64,000 nucleotides of DNA from Amyelois transitella (GCF_032362555.1 NC_083522.1:8658001-8722000); one strand, 5' to 3'. Shown: positions 34,521 to 47,640, counted from the first letter of the stretch. Program-made: numbers and translations. Notes: generated by a model not told the origin, from the letters alone.

Positions 34521-35164
34521 TTTAAGAAAATCATCATTCTATTCGTACTAGCTAGTCAAGAAAGACTGAAACAAATTAAGTATATATTTTTTTTTATTTT
34601 ATAATATAATTTTTATGAGAAATTACACAGGTTGAGTTAGCCTCAATATGCAGGGATCATTGTAACATTGTAAATAGAAAGATGTAGTATTGCCTCCCTG
34701 ACTATATGTGTATGTGTGTATGTTTATTTACCAATCGGAAACCTTAACCACTCTACTGCGTATTATCTAAAGTGATGTCAAATAAAAATAAAATCCTTTA
34801 AATTTGCTCCAAAGTTAGATCATCCATTTTTTTTTTTTGTAAGAATCGATTACCCTAATTATTACATAAACAAAATATTTTAATACGCGATAATCCAAAT
34901 TAAATATTATAATCTGCATCGCATAAAGTTTTCTATAGAAATATGACGTCATTGTATCACGCTTCACCAAACCTGGTGAATCATCAGTGTATTAGGTGAT
35001 GATTTTTGTTTCACGTCGTGATTTCCGGGGGTTTAATTAAGCGTTGTGTTACGGGGATTATTTTTACTGATGATTTAAAAATGATTTTATTGTCCATTGA
35101 TTTGTAACAAGTTCGTGTTGATTAGATACAAACAGAATAAAATGATCCTACCTCGACCATGTAC

Positions 35165-35404
35165 AATTGTCTCTTTTTTATCCTTGCGGGATAGACAGAG
35201 CTTGGAAAGACTGATGTGCCTCGTTCAGCTGTTTGGCTTAATGATAGAATTGAGATTCTAATAGTGACTGGGCTGTTAGCCCATCGCCTAAAGGAAGAAT
35301 CCCAAGTTTAAAAGCCTATCCCTTAGTCGCCCTTTACGACATCCATGGGGAAGAGATGGCGTGGTCTTATTCTTTTTTCTATTGGTGCCGGGAATCACAC
35401 GGCA
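35165..35404 (-). mobile_element. Family-1 SINE
   Basis: Lacks only the microsatellite tail; ends GGTGCCGGGAATCACACGGCA on the plus strand. Confidence 0.82.
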
Positions 35405-36477
35405 TTTGTGGATCATAAAAACCAATTTACAAGTGACCAAATGTACCACAGAGATGAGAGGACTCTTTCAACACAGGTTTCAATTTAAGATCGGAGCCCC
35501 ACTTAAGAAACCTTATCCTTGTAAAGTATAAATGAATTTTGAATTTTAAATTAGACTGTTAATATATATACATACAATACATACCTAATACAGTGTGACT
35601 TATATAGTGGTAACACTTTGTAATAAAAATAATATACATACATAAAATGTCAGTCAGTGAGTTAATCAGTCATTGTCCTCTTTTCTATAAATAGAAGATG
35701 TGGACTAAGAATGTAAGTTAACTGCTCTCGTTTCTCAATTTAATATCTACGTAACATCATATGCCTATACTTAAGGGTATAATTAGAATGCGGAAGGTAT
35801 TGATTGTTAGTTCTGTGTGTAGGTACATAAAAAGTGAAATTTATCTTCAGGGCAAGACCTTTCGTTAACTGAATCGAATAATATATAGATATAATGAAAC
35901 AGTTAAAAAATTCTGTGTATTTTTGAATATATTTACATAAAAACAAAATTAGGTAGGCGATATAAACAACACTTTTACGGTAAGTATTTGTTAAAAAAAA
36001 TCTCTGTTTATTTGTACACGCTAATCTATGGAACTAATAGACGATCGGAGCAATTTATAGGTTAGAAATAATTTTTAAAACTTGACGAAGTAATATTTTT
36101 TTAACAGTTTATGGTTCATCTAAACTAAAATAAATTTTAAAAAATTCCAAAAGCTATTCATCCTGATTAGTATTTCCTAATAATAAATAAAAATCGAAGA
36201 ACCGAAGCACTTAATGCAGCACCATAATGGCCCAGCTAAAACTATTAGTAGAAATAAGTACCTAAACAAAAGTCGTTCAGCTAAGTGAACGAAGTCGTGG
36301 GCATCAGCTACTAACTAACTACAGCCATTGCAGGCGCCCATAACAATCGACTTAGAATCTAGGGTTCGTTGACCGTTGCAACCGGTTCAGATAATTGTTT
36401 AGGGATCCTTCTGAGAATTGTTGATTAAAAAAATAGTTTTATATCACCATCGTTAAATAATACATTTTAATGTTTTC

Positions 36478-36605
36478 ATACATATATACATACATAAAAT
36501 CACGCCGCTTTCCCGGAGGGGTAGGCAGAGACTACCTCTTTCCACTTGCCACGATCTCTGCATACTTCCTTCGCTTCATCCACATTCATAACTCTCTTCA
36601 AGCAA
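36478..36605 (-). mobile_element. RTE 3' fragment
   Basis: Standard ~125-bp terminal piece with ACATACATA tail, ending at CATAACTCTCTTCAAGCA. Confidence 0.8.
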
Positions 36606-37454
36606 TTATTCATAATGTTTTCACATTTTTAATAATTTATGATGATGATAAAATTGCGATTGAGAGACAGGTGACAGGTCCTTATGCTAAATTATCCCTC
36701 GAAGAAAGGATCATAAGTGTGTTAGTAGGCCTTTTATTGATAAACTTGTATAATCTACTTCGTAAGAGATTTGGGTGGCATTATGTTTTCCTTTTCGCTT
36801 AAAAAGTTGTTAAAAATAGTAATACATAAATTTTTAAATGAATAATTGGCTTATAAACTTTGGATTCTTCTTTTAGGCTACTGGCTAGAAACCTGTCAGT
36901 TTATATGAATCTCAATTCCGTCAGTATAAGCGAAACAGATGAACGTGACCATCAGTATTTCTCAAGCTCTGTCTACACCGCAAGGAATATAGACGTGATT
37001 ATATGTATCTATGTATGTTAAATAAATAAACGTAGTTCAACCTCCGTGACACTAACTTCTAACTAAACACTAACTAACTCAGAAATAAAGTAATTAATCA
37101 AACTCAATGATATTAAATTCGCATAAATTTCGACTTCAGGTAGAAGAATAAAGAGGCTTCAGATAGAAGAATAAGACAGAAAACGTAGAAAATAAATATT
37201 ATACGGAACCAATAGTTCAAACCTGCTCGCTCTTGTCAAAACATCACTTGTTTCACCATAAAAATGTGATCTATTTTTCCTTTTTTTGTTGCACATACCT
37301 AATTGTATCAGGTTTATTTCTATTAATTGACGTGTTGACGGTTGTATATTAGACAATCTGATTGATAAAAAGATTGATGGGTTTATTTATTTTTTTTTTG
37401 TTTTTGATAAAATAAATCTGACGTGTGAAAAAGTTGATGGAATTTTAATTTTTT

Positions 37455-37630
37455 TTTTCAGCTAAGGTTGCGGAGGTCAGATGGGAGTTGCTTCTTATAG
37501 AAACCTAACTCTGAGTGACTTAGGTTTCTAGGATCTCTATCACGGATATCAGGGTAAATGCACCCCAGGCTCCTCTTTAGAAATAAGTTGTAACCGGGTA
37601 ACGAATGGAGAAAGAGATATTCCTATTGTT
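37455..37630 (+). mobile_element. Family-3 SINE fragment, opposite orientation
   Basis: Decayed TTGCGGAGGTCAGATGGGAG and CCCCAGGCTCCTC blocks; a similar scrap lies at 38530-38625 (minus-sense blocks reversed). Confidence 0.5.
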
Positions 37631-38654
37631 TGAATGGGCAGTCTATTACTTGAGCCAAGAATTGGAAGACACTCCTGATGCGACATATTTCAAGCCCTAA
37701 TTCTGAATTTAACACCCCACCCGGTACAGCTGGCAATAAATATGCCAATAATGTGTCTAACTTGTATAAATGTTAATAGTAGTAGTAGTTAGTAGTAGCT
37801 TATATGTTATTCTGAGTCTTCAGCTTCCTTCATACCAAACATCGTAATTGATTCAGTAGTTTTTGCGTGAAAGAGTAACAAACATCCATACTGACATAGT
37901 TACTAACTTTCGCATTTATAATATTAGTATGATATACAAATGATACTTGTAAGTTGTAATGGAATACTAACTCGAATAATTTGAATAGGACCATTATGTC
38001 CAGACACGATTTTATTTGTTGGTTAGAATTGTCAAATTGAAAGAAATTTTATTTGGATACTGACGTAACTTTACTGACCACATTTCGTAGATTTAAACTT
38101 TCGCCGTAACATAACAATAAGTATAAGTACAATATATAAGAAATATCAAGAAAAAGAAGAGCATTGTAGACAAGCTTCAGACCGCGGCTTTACTCGCGCA
38201 CATGTCATTTTGTAACAAATCCTACGGGAATAATATTTTTTTCCGGGATACAAGACACCCTAAGTACCTACCTACCCTCTCAGTACTCCTGATGCTTCGT
38301 TTCTCAGCACTTGCAAATAGGACCACTCCCTATTCTATAGATTTCGTAAAAGTCGACTTAGGGAATAGGCAAATTTATCTATTGCAGCTTTTAGATCCAA
38401 TGTTGTAAAAGGCGACTAAGGTTATAGGCATATAGTGAAATATTTAACATGATGGTTGTTTCTGCTGCAATGGTTGCGATTCGTGTCAAATCTTCATTAA
38501 TAATTTTGTCCTATGTAAAGACTCGCTCAATTCAATCACGGTTAAAGGCGCACCCAGGTTTCCTCTCCAGAGAAATGAGGATGTAGCCCCGGGACTTATG
38601 CCAGGAGGAAGAACATTAAAAATAAACAAGTCCGCTGAAAAACAGATTGTTTGT

Positions 38655-38785
38655 TTGTTTGTAACAACTTTATTGTACATAAAAAAATTTACACACAGTA
38701 GGTAGGTACATAATACTCGTATGACATAAAAAAATGCGCAATGGCGGTCTTATCCCTATGAGGGATTCCTTCCAGTCAACCAGGT
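38655..38785 (-). mobile_element. LINE 3' tail, GTTGACTGGAAG family
   Basis: Plus strand reads AACTTTATTGTACAT, AATGGCGGTCTTATCCC and GATTCCTTCCAGTCAACC, the reverse of the 18.5-kb tail. Confidence 0.65.
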
Positions 38786-39351
38786 AACTGAAAGAATCAT
38801 ATCTAGATAAGGGATTGTAGCTACAGCTATTAATTAAAGATTATTACTGGCCTTACACAAAACACTAACAGCGTGTAGAAAAAAAAAATCCGAACTAAAT
38901 CCTATTCCACACTTCATTAACTCGTCGTGACATAATTTATCAAACCAACATCAATATAATCTTTAACAATTCCTATAAAATTAAACGATCGCCCAAAATA
39001 ATGCACTGAGAAACGTGATCTCTATGGCGGCTAAGGTTGTAGAAGTCACAAAATTCCACTTGACTGTACTTCACTTAAAAATATAAATTAAACTTTAATA
39101 CAATGTTAATTGGGTTCATTATAGGGTGAATCGAAATGATACTGTTAAGTACAAAAGGCATATAATACCCGTATTGGTAATTAGAAATGACAGGTATATC
39201 AGAAAGTCTCGTCTGGTCATTATTGACCTTTTACGTCAAATAAAATAAAAGATAATAGGGCTCTTTGTCTTTTGGATAGTAGCATCACAGTATGTTGTAG
39301 TTACATTTATTAATTTGGTGGAAATTATTGAAATATTTTTTTATAAATTAC

Positions 39352-39582
39352 TAGCTGTCCCGGCAATCGTTGTTTTGCCATATAAATCACTTTTAAGTAA
39401 TTTCTAGTTAAAAAAATGTTAAGTGTGGACAACCCTTAACACTTAGGGGTATGAAAAATAGATGTTAGCCGATTCTCAGACCTACTGAATATGCATGCAA
39501 AATTTGGTTAAAATCGGTAAAGCCGTTTCGGAGGAGTACGGAGACAAACATTGTGACACGAGAATTTTATATATAAGATTTA
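39352..39582 (-). mobile_element. Helitron-like element, GTGTCACA subfamily
   Basis: Ends GCCGGGACAGCTAGT in sense and starts TCTTATATATAAAATTCTCG. Homologous to 58297-58516. Confidence 0.65.
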
Positions 39583-39899
39583 TTATTAAGCCACAAAAAT
39601 AAAAGAGTCAAAAATATTGAACTTGACTCTTGCTTTTTAATAATAATTTTTGAGATTTTTAGGAAACTTTAGAGTAATATAGCTTAAGCATTTAAATAAC
39701 ATACATACCTAATGTAAAAATTTTTAGGTTGCTCGTAGCTTATGTTATAAACTTTGCCTTTAAAAATATTATTTCAATTACATATTTTAAAGAGATTCAT
39801 ATCTTTTAAAGAAAAGAAAAGATTTTTATCCTTTTTGAGGTACCTTTGACAGAACATATATGAAGAAAAGAAGTATCTACCTAAATAGGTATAAAATAT

Positions 39900-40121
39900 A
39901 TACGGGACAAGCAAAACAGACTGAGTTAGCCTCGAAGTAAGTTCGAGACTTGTGTTACGAGATACTAACTCAACGATACTATATTTTGTAAAAATACTTA
40001 TACTTAACATCCAAGACAAAAAAAGAAAGTTCGTTTCTCATCATACCCCTTGGCCGGGATTCGAACACGGGACCTCCGGTGTCAGAGACAAACGCACTAC
40101 CGCTGCGCCACAGAAGGCGTC
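39900..40121 (-). mobile_element. tRNA-derived SINE (family 2)
   Basis: B-box complement mutated to GGATTCGAACACGGG; otherwise near complete. Confidence 0.83.
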
Positions 40122-40152
40122 GTACCTACCTAACATAACATTATCTCAATCT

Positions 40153-40387
40153 ATACTAATATATAAAGCTGAAGAGTTTGTGTGAATGCGCTAATCTCAG
40201 GAACTACTGGTTCGAATTGAAGAATTCTTCTTGTGTTGAATAGATCATTTATCGAGGAAGGCTTTAGGCTATATAACATCACACCGCAACTATTAGAAGC
40301 GAAGAAATGTAAAAAAAAACCGGGGAATCTATTCAATGATGCCCAAAATAACTATTCCACGCGAACGGAGTCGCAGGCACAGCTAGT
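40153..40387 (+). mobile_element. Non-autonomous Helitron
   Basis: TCTATACTAATATATAAAGCTG at the 5' end; CGCGAACGGAGTCGCAGGC hairpin and ACAGCTAGT at the 3' end. Confidence 0.78.
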
Positions 40388-41272
40388 TATTTTAATAAAA
40401 CCGGCGTTTGCCGAATTGTCTAATTTCATTCATAAATAATCTCTACACAATTTCGATTACATGGAATTCATCTTTACAATGATTGATATAATATTAATCA
40501 CAACAAATGGAAAGCCATAGATCATCATTAGTTTAGTTACAAAATATTCGCCTGATTAAACAATTTATCACCTTTTTGTTTAGTCGTTATTAAATGTTCA
40601 GTTGGCCGTGAAAATAAAAGTTTTCCTTAATGAAATCATCATCATAGTCTTTTCAAGACTGTTGGCTCTGTCTACCCCGCAAGGGATATAGACGTGACTA
40701 CATGTATGTGTATGAAATCATCATCCATCTGGTGATAGTTCTAGTTGTGACCTTAACTCTCTTGATGAATTTGTACATAATAGTATCCTGGTCGGTAGGT
40801 AAAACGAAGCGACTCTCATCTGACCTCTATAGGAGAACTTTGGGAAAACATCGTCTCTGTCTACCCCGAAATGGTTGAAGACGTGATTGTATGTACATAA
40901 TATGTAAGTAGTAATTATGACATTATTTATGATCATAAAAACATGAGCCTTAGGCGAAACCATTAATTTACAAAGTACGAAATAAAGGCGGAGATCTCAA
41001 TATATGTAAATAATAATTTCGATACCCCACGGTTATTTATGATATTACATCTGTGATATATGTATGTTCGGACGAATCGAATTGAAAATCCACAACTGTC
41101 ATTCCCAAGGCCGATTCAACGGTAGCGATAATCGAATTTAATCGATAATCGATCACGAATTGACTCGATTAATGGAACGATTTCTATATAAAATATATTG
41201 TTTTACTGATAGGTGGTCTTGGATGTGATGTTATTCTTGTGGTATGCGACATTGATTCGCATACGTGTAAAA

Positions 41273-41494
41273 ATGATTCCGGTTTAAGGAAAAAAAATAC
41301 CCAAGGTCAAAGGTAATAAAATGGAATTTTCACGATTTTCTTCAAAACGGTAAGTTTTATAGGAAAATTACCTCAGACATAGATTGTAAAGATCATAAAG
41401 ATATCTATAAAAAGGAATCAATATTTTTTTTTCAATAAAGCTACCGTTTCTGAGATATTACGATGCAAAAAGTTGCAAGCGTCATAATATGCAT
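41273..41494 (+). repeat. Left arm of a ~223-bp inverted repeat
   Basis: Begins TGATTCCGGTTTAAGG and ends GCGTCATAATATGCAT. Its reverse complement recurs at 43265-43488 with small indels (visually high-80s percent identity), enclosing the split retroelement ORF. Confidence 0.88.
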
Positions 41495-41663
41495 AAGCAC
41501 GTCTCGTATATACTCTATGTAGCAGTAATATAAGTAAAAATATTGTTCTGTCGGTAATTTTAACTTGAATTCAAAATATAAAATATACATAAGTATAATG
41601 AAACCCAGTCCCTTCATTTATACTGTAGTGAAACCTTGAGACAACATCTGTCTCTCTGTTTAA

Positions 41664-42957
41664 TTGTGTACGTGGCTAGGGTCGTATAGTTGCTTTATCT
41701 CAGAATGCTCAACACATGAAATACCGTTAGTCTTTAATAATAGTTGTCCTTGCGGGGATACCGTTGTCGGCTATGGACACCACGGCCTCTTATGCCCTAG
41801 GAGTGCCGGCCGTTTAAGGCGCCATGCCGCCCTAAATGATATAATCCTCCGTGCTCTTGCCACCATCCATGTTCCAGCCGTTCTAGAACCAAACGGTCTG
41901 GCTCGGGATGATGCCAAGAGACCGGATGGTATGACTTTGGTACCCTGGAGATTGGGGCGGCATTTGGTGTGGGATGCTACTTGTGTCGACACACCTGCGC
42001 CGTCTCATCTTCAGGTTACTTAATCTAAGGCCATTCTGTTTCAAATGAGGCAAAAAATCTCAAAAGGCGCAAATATGTAGTTATCGGGATCAAAGTTTAC
42101 ATCAGATGGCAAGTGTGATAGTGATATTGAAAGGAGAGTGAACACGGGGAACATGGTGAATGGAGCTTTGCATGCCTTTATGAGCAGTCAGAAACTATCC
42201 AAAAAGGCTCGACTGGCTGTGCACAGGGGCGTGTTGGTCCCTACATTAATGTATGGGAGTGAAAGTTGGGTATGGCAAAAGAAGCACGAAAGCAGAATAA
42301 ATGCAGTGGAAATGAGAGCGTTAAGGAGTATGTTGGGTGTGAAATTGAGTGACCGGATAAGGAACAGTGTGATAAGGGAATGTTGTGATGTGAAAGAAGA
42401 TGTAGTTATAGGAATAGAAAATGGTATGTTGAAATGGTTCGGTCATGTGGAGAGGATGAATGAAAACAGGTTGACTAAGCAGATATACATGGAGAGTGTG
42501 GAGGGAAAGGTCGGGGTGGGAAGACCTAGACGAACATATCTTGATCAAATTAAGGACGTCCTGGTAAAGGGTCGGGTCAAAAGTACCCGAAACCGCCGAG
42601 CTTGCATGAAGAGAGTTATGAATGTAGATGAAGCAAAGGAAGTATGCAGGGATGAGTGGAAAGAGGTAGTCTCCGCCTACCCCTCCGGGAAAGAGGCGTG
42701 ATTTTATGTATGTATGTAGTTATCGGTAATATCTATACTTTTGAACCTTTTGGGGTAGAAACTCTGGGACCGGGGGGCCTATCTGCCCATCAGCTTTTCC
42801 GACAATTGTCGAAAAAGCTAATTGAGGTATCTCTTGACCGGAGGGCTGGAAATTATCTGGCTCAGAGAATCAGCATTGCCATTCGAATTGGCAATGCTGC
42901 CAGCCTTCTGGGCACATTCCCGCATGTTGATGCTATGCAAGGACTGTACAATTTATA
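41664..42957 (+). pseudogene. Retroelement ORF tail with PD-(D/E)xK-like motif, split by an RTE insertion
   Basis: The left piece (to about 42023) reads [20 protein letters not shown], then [20 protein letters not shown] and [13 protein letters not shown]: a C-C-H-C zinc-knuckle-like cluster followed by a PD...D pattern like a PD-(D/E)xK nuclease. The right piece (about 42730-42957) continues as FEPFGVETLGPGG, LSKKLIEVSLDRRAG and AQRISIAIRIGNAASLLGT. I recall this order from C-terminal regions of reverse-transcriptase proteins in insects and cnidarians, but cannot name the clade. The upstream RT part is missing. Confidence 0.7.
42088..42712 (+). mobile_element. RTE-type LINE, 3' fragment inserted in an older ORF
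   Basis: Flanked by TATGTAGTTATCGG (42074-42087 and 42713-42726). Its frame is open from GSKFTSDGKCDSDIERRVN to YPSGKEA (stop near 42701) and closely matches the 19.9-kb copy but starts about 90 bp further upstream. It splits the polymerase-associated reading frame around it. Confidence 0.92.
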
Positions 42958-43264
42958 AATTAAATTTTAGTTTGTAGTCATCTTTTTTCTTTCTTTTTAT
43001 AAGTAGTTTTAGTTTTAATTTGATTATTGCATTGAATTTGATAATTGTAATCTCTATTATATTGTCCTAAGATGATTTTCTTCACTTAGGGTTATTCTAT
43101 TTTTTTTAAAATAATAAATGCGAAAGTTAGTCTTGAGTGCCACTGCGTAGTGAAAACACGTGTTTATTCTAACCTATTTCAGACTTTTTCAAGTTTAATA
43201 ATAAAAATGTTAAAAAAAAACGCGCTACCTATAGTACACTACCTCAGAGGTGGCAAGGAAACGG

Positions 43265-43488
43265 ATGCATATTATGACGCTTGCAACTTTTTGCATCGTT
43301 ATATCACAGAAACGGTAGCTTTGTTGAAAAAAAATATTGATACCTTTTTTATAGATAACTTTATGATCTACAATTTATGTCTGAGGTAATTTTCCGATTT
43401 GAAAAACTTACCGTTTTAAAGAAAATTGCGATACACCCATTTTTTACCTTTGACCGTGAGTAAATTTTTTTCCTTAAACCGGAATCAT
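43265..43488 (-). repeat. Right arm of the ~223-bp inverted repeat
   Basis: Reverse complement of 41273-41494. Includes the shared blocks AAAACGGTAAGTTTT, GGAAAATTACCTCAGACATA and GATGCAAAAAGTTGCAAGCG. Confidence 0.88.
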
Positions 43489-44064
43489 GAGGAATTTTGA
43501 AATAATGCTTTTGATTGTGTTTTAAATAATTATACTCATTTTCAGCTTGATGGGAATTCTTGTAGCTATGTAGTATTTTTTCATAGTAATTAGTAGCGGC
43601 CCGCTTGTGCAGCAAACGGTTCAAGCCAAAGCCGACTTTAGGCGCTACAGGTTACGGCGCTAAATCCACTGCGGGTAACGCAACGTGTGTTCGCGGTTCT
43701 ACAGAACAACGTCTATGGATAAACTGAAAAATTAAGATTTTTTTTTCTTCGTATTTTTTCGGGATAAAAAGTATCCTATTTTACGCCCAGGATAATAAGG
43801 TATAATTATACCAAGTTTCATCAAAATCGAACCGTTAGTTTTCACGTGATGCCTGAACATACAGACAGACAGACAAAAATTTTTTTAATCACATTTTTGT
43901 GTTTGGTATCGATCCAGTAACACCCCCTGCTATTTATTTTTTCAATATTTTCAATGTACAGAATTGACCTTTCTACAGATTTATTATATGTATAGATAGA
44001 TATGAAGTATCCTTTAATAATGAATAAAAATTTTGAATTTGAATTTATGCAAAGACCACACGAC

Positions 44065-44235
44065 AATTATACATACATACATAAAATCACGCCTCTTTCC
44101 CGGAGGGGTAGGCAGAGACTACCTCTTACCACTTGCCACGATCTCTGCATACTTTCTTCGCTTCATCCACATTCATAACTCTTTTCATGCAAGCTTGGCG
44201 GTTTCGGGTACTTTTGACCTGACCCTTTACCAATT
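44065..44235 (-). mobile_element. RTE 3' fragment, ~170 bp
   Basis: Extends as far as the GGTCAGGTCAAAAGTACCC segment of the LINE coding end. Confidence 0.8.
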
Positions 44236-44702
44236 ATAATGTATCGTATCTGAACTTTTTGAGGATACACCCTCAGCGGAAGTTTGCGCTGACAAGGCAA
44301 TGTCAATGAACCATGACCTGATGCATAAAGTAACATAACCACGATTAACCGACTGCGTAAAGGCAGATGACGTGTGTCGAGACTGACCTGCTTTCTGACG
44401 AAATTTAGATGGTAAGACCTTTAGCCTTCAGATTGGATTTTGCATTCAATTTAATTTAGGTACGTATCCTTATCTGACGAGCTTTCATACATACATACAT
44501 ATATATGGTCACGTCTATATCCCTTGCGGGGTAGTCAGAGCCAACAGTCTTGAAAAGACTGAATGGCCACGTTCAGCTATTACTTATTATAACGAGCTTT
44601 CATTAAGAGAATAATTAATCTGGATGAGCGAAGGCATGCAGGGATGAAAATATCTTTGGAATTATATGTGTAAAGAAATAAGTATTAGGTTGAAAACACA
44701 TA

Positions 44703-44882
44703 TACATATATATTTACGATCACATCTATATCCCTTGCGGGGTAGACAGAGCCAACAGTCTCGAAAAGTTTGATTCAGACGGCCACGTTCAGCTGTTTGG
44801 CTTGATGATAGAATTGAGATTTAAATAGTGGCAGGTTGCTAGCCCATCGCCTTAATAGAAGAATCCCAAGTTTATAAATTAA
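44703..44882 (-). mobile_element. Family-1 SINE, 5' truncated
   Basis: Covers the 3' two thirds, ending at GAATCCCAAGTTTATAA. A shorter same-strand scrap is at 44490-44580. Confidence 0.78.
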
Positions 44883-44947
44883 CAAAGCAAATTAAGTTCC
44901 TTCCTGCCTCTGCAGGAATGAGCCGGCATTTTGTGTATGTTTGTATA

Positions 44948-45140
44948 TCTTTTTCTTCCTCCTGGCTTTCAGTCCCGGTTGCATCCTCACCTCTCTGGAG
45001 AGGAGCCCGGGGTATGCCATTGACCATGGACTCTTGACTGAGTGAGTCAGGTTTTTTTCACGACCATCTGACCTCCGTGACCTTCGCAGGCAAACCTGAC
45101 CTTAGTCTCCTGTATGTTCAGGTTCCCTCACTATGTATGT
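44948..45140 (-). mobile_element. Family-3 SINE fragment
   Basis: CTTCCTCCTGGCTTTCAGTCC and CTGGAGAGGAGCCCGGGG blocks; the tRNA-like head is missing. Confidence 0.7.
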
Positions 45141-45546
45141 ATGTTTGTATGTCATCGCGGGTTAAAGTTTGCCGTGTTTATTAGCCAAACAAATGGGACA
45201 TGTCATTTTGTCATATGATAATATCTTGAAATAATTGACACCACCGTTTTAACGGTGTATACGTGTTAGGTTTTAACTTTAATAGAAATAAGAGTTCAGT
45301 GACTGCTCATATACTAGTATTGCTAATTTGGAAGTATATTTGTGTGTCAAAAAAAGTAGTTAAAACCGCTGAGCAGATTTCCATGAAGTTTTGTATATAG
45401 ATAGTGTGATGTGGAGTTAAGGGAAGAATATTGGGTAATTTACATGCGGCCAGAGCAGTGGCCGAAAGCTAATATGTACCTAATTTATTGAAAACATAAA
45501 ATCGGCCAAGTGCGAGTCGGGCTCGGTCACAAAGGGTTTCGTACCA

Positions 45547-45760
45547 TCCTACTAATATTATAAACGCGAAAGTTTGTGAGTATTTCAGGATGTCAGTATG
45601 GATGTTTGTTACTCTTTCACGCAAAAACTACTGAACCGATTACGATGAAATTTGATATGTAGGTAGCTGAAGACCCAGAATAACATATGTATAGGTTTTT
45701 TATCCCGGAGACCCCGCGGGAATGATTCCACGCGGACGAAGTCGCGGGCGCCCTCTAGTT
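45547..45760 (+). mobile_element. Non-autonomous Helitron
   Basis: TCCTACTAATATTATAAACG start, CGCGGACGAAGTCGCGGGC hairpin and CTCTAGTT end. Confidence 0.8.
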
Positions 45761-45914
45761 ATCTATAAAAATTGCGATTGTGTTATCATGACGGTATCCA
45801 GTGGGTGCACGGGTAAACAGAAATTCCCCACGGACCCAGCGGTGGGTTAAGTCGGTGGTGTTTGGTGGGTGAAAGGGACGCGACGGGTTATTTTATATGG
45901 TGTTTTCAACCGGT

Positions 45915-46170
45915 TTTTACGGCACCGATAAAAAAAAAGATTAGATTCCATGGATGTCGTAAAAGGCAAATAAGGAATAGGCTTTTTAACTTGAGATTCT
46001 ATTAAGGCGATGGGCTAGCAACCTGTCACTATTTGAATCCCAATTCTACGAGTATCATTAAGCCAATCAGCCATACGTGGCCTATATTAGTCTTTTCGGG
46101 ATCCTTGGCTCTGCCTACCCCGCGAGGGATATAAACGTGACTATATGTATATACGTATGTATGTTTTATT
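45915..46170 (+). mobile_element. Family-1 SINE
   Basis: Near complete, divergent head (TTTTTACGGCACCGATA). Confidence 0.78.
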
Positions 46171-46935
46171 AGTTTTGTGTATATACATATGTACAGATAT
46201 ATATATATACCCAAAACTTGACTTATTCATCTTTCTAGGACATCAAAAACACACGGATGGACCAATTCGTTAGTACTCAAATCTAAATCACGTTACCGCC
46301 TATTATATCACGTTTCGTTAAGGTCTGCACTTAGTCCAGATTACCCAGTTCATGGTCGAATAAGATTCAATTTAACTTTCACATAAATTAATTGTAGAAT
46401 AGATTAGAATATCCTTTTATTTCACATAAAATTATAACAATAGATTTATCCTAAGCTTAAGTACGTTAAGGATGTACAAAAGGCGGCCTTATCACATTAT
46501 CCAATTTTTTACAGGCATCCACAAGAACATTTCGTGAGAGAGAATACTACTCGTAGCTATGTATTTAGTAGTTCGCCTGAGTTGTTGTATATTTAAATAA
46601 TTGACGGAAAATTGGAATTATGAAGATACGGGATTATTAGAAAGCGGAAACAATGTGTCTGTTTGTTTGTTTGTAATATCTTTATTGCATAGTAAGAATG
46701 TAAGTAAGTTTTATACAAAAACAATAAAACTCAAATTGACTCTACGTTAGAAAACGTTTGTATGAGTAAAAGAAAAGGGCTGTTTTGAGGGATTCTTCCT
46801 ATGTGCGTGTGTATTTTTTTATCTCATAAAAATATATCTATAATTGCATATCTTTGCATAAATATTATTTTTTTGTAAAATCTATGAAGGTACTAGCTTT
46901 AGCGCGTGGATTCGCTCCCGTATGTTGCTTCTGAA

Positions 46936-46990
46936 GGTTATTTATTTATTTATTTATGTAGGTACACAAAATTATATACAGGAGCATTTA
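46936..46990 (-). mobile_element. Microsatellite-tailed LINE 3' end
   Basis: TTTATTTATTTATTTATGTAGGTACACAAAATTAT.. resembles the 3' end of the 9.4-kb LINE (TTTA units, then AGGTACACCAACAGGATACA). Confidence 0.5.
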
Positions 46991-47389
46991 ATACAGTAAT
47001 TCTAGCACAAAGGTTCTAGTTACTTATTTTAAAAATAATAAGATTAATTTCTATCTCTGTAACAAATTTCGTCAGAATTGTAAATCAGTTCAGAAGTTTT
47101 TAAGTTTTATCGCTACAAACAATATTACAGTTATTTTCGATTCTGAGTCATTCTGATGTGATATAAATTGCGTAATTTTTTTTTTATAAAATACCTATAG
47201 TAACAAGGATGCAGTTCAAGAATTTAGTATTTTTAGTTGAAATTACTTATAATTTAAAAAAATTATGTACATGTACACAATGTCAATTTAATACGGACAC
47301 GGATTCTTATGGAAACTAAAATAAAAATAAATTGTTTAAATGTATAAAAATGAACACAAGCATCGATGTGTGTTTAAGAATGGCTTATA

Positions 47390-47640
47390 TCCTGTAGCGG
47401 GTTTTGTGATTCGACTTGACCGCCACCAAAGGTAAGATCTTTTGCCTGACTAGGTGTGATGCCTGGGGAATCGCGGCTCCGACGATGTTGTGTCGGATGT
47501 TGTTTACATGCTCCAATTCGTGAAATCTTTGCTTGCGCGATTTAGACTTCGCTGTTATTGGGTGATAGCGTCGCGTCGCGTTGTGCCGTAGAGATTTCGC
47601 CACAGTCCTAATAACCTTGTTATAGGCTGCATCTATTCTT
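47390..47640 (-). repeat. Unnamed repeat, copy 1
   Basis: Shares CGACACAACATCGTC, AGATTTCACGAATTGGAGC and CCCCAGGCATCACACCTAG with 57295-57600. The minus strand is open for 86 codons, but the frame is not shared with the other copy. Confidence 0.65.

Noticed and set aside
41771..41992. 73-residue minus-strand ORF
   Set aside because: Antisense of the retroelement ORF, whose plus-strand frame has recognisable motifs.
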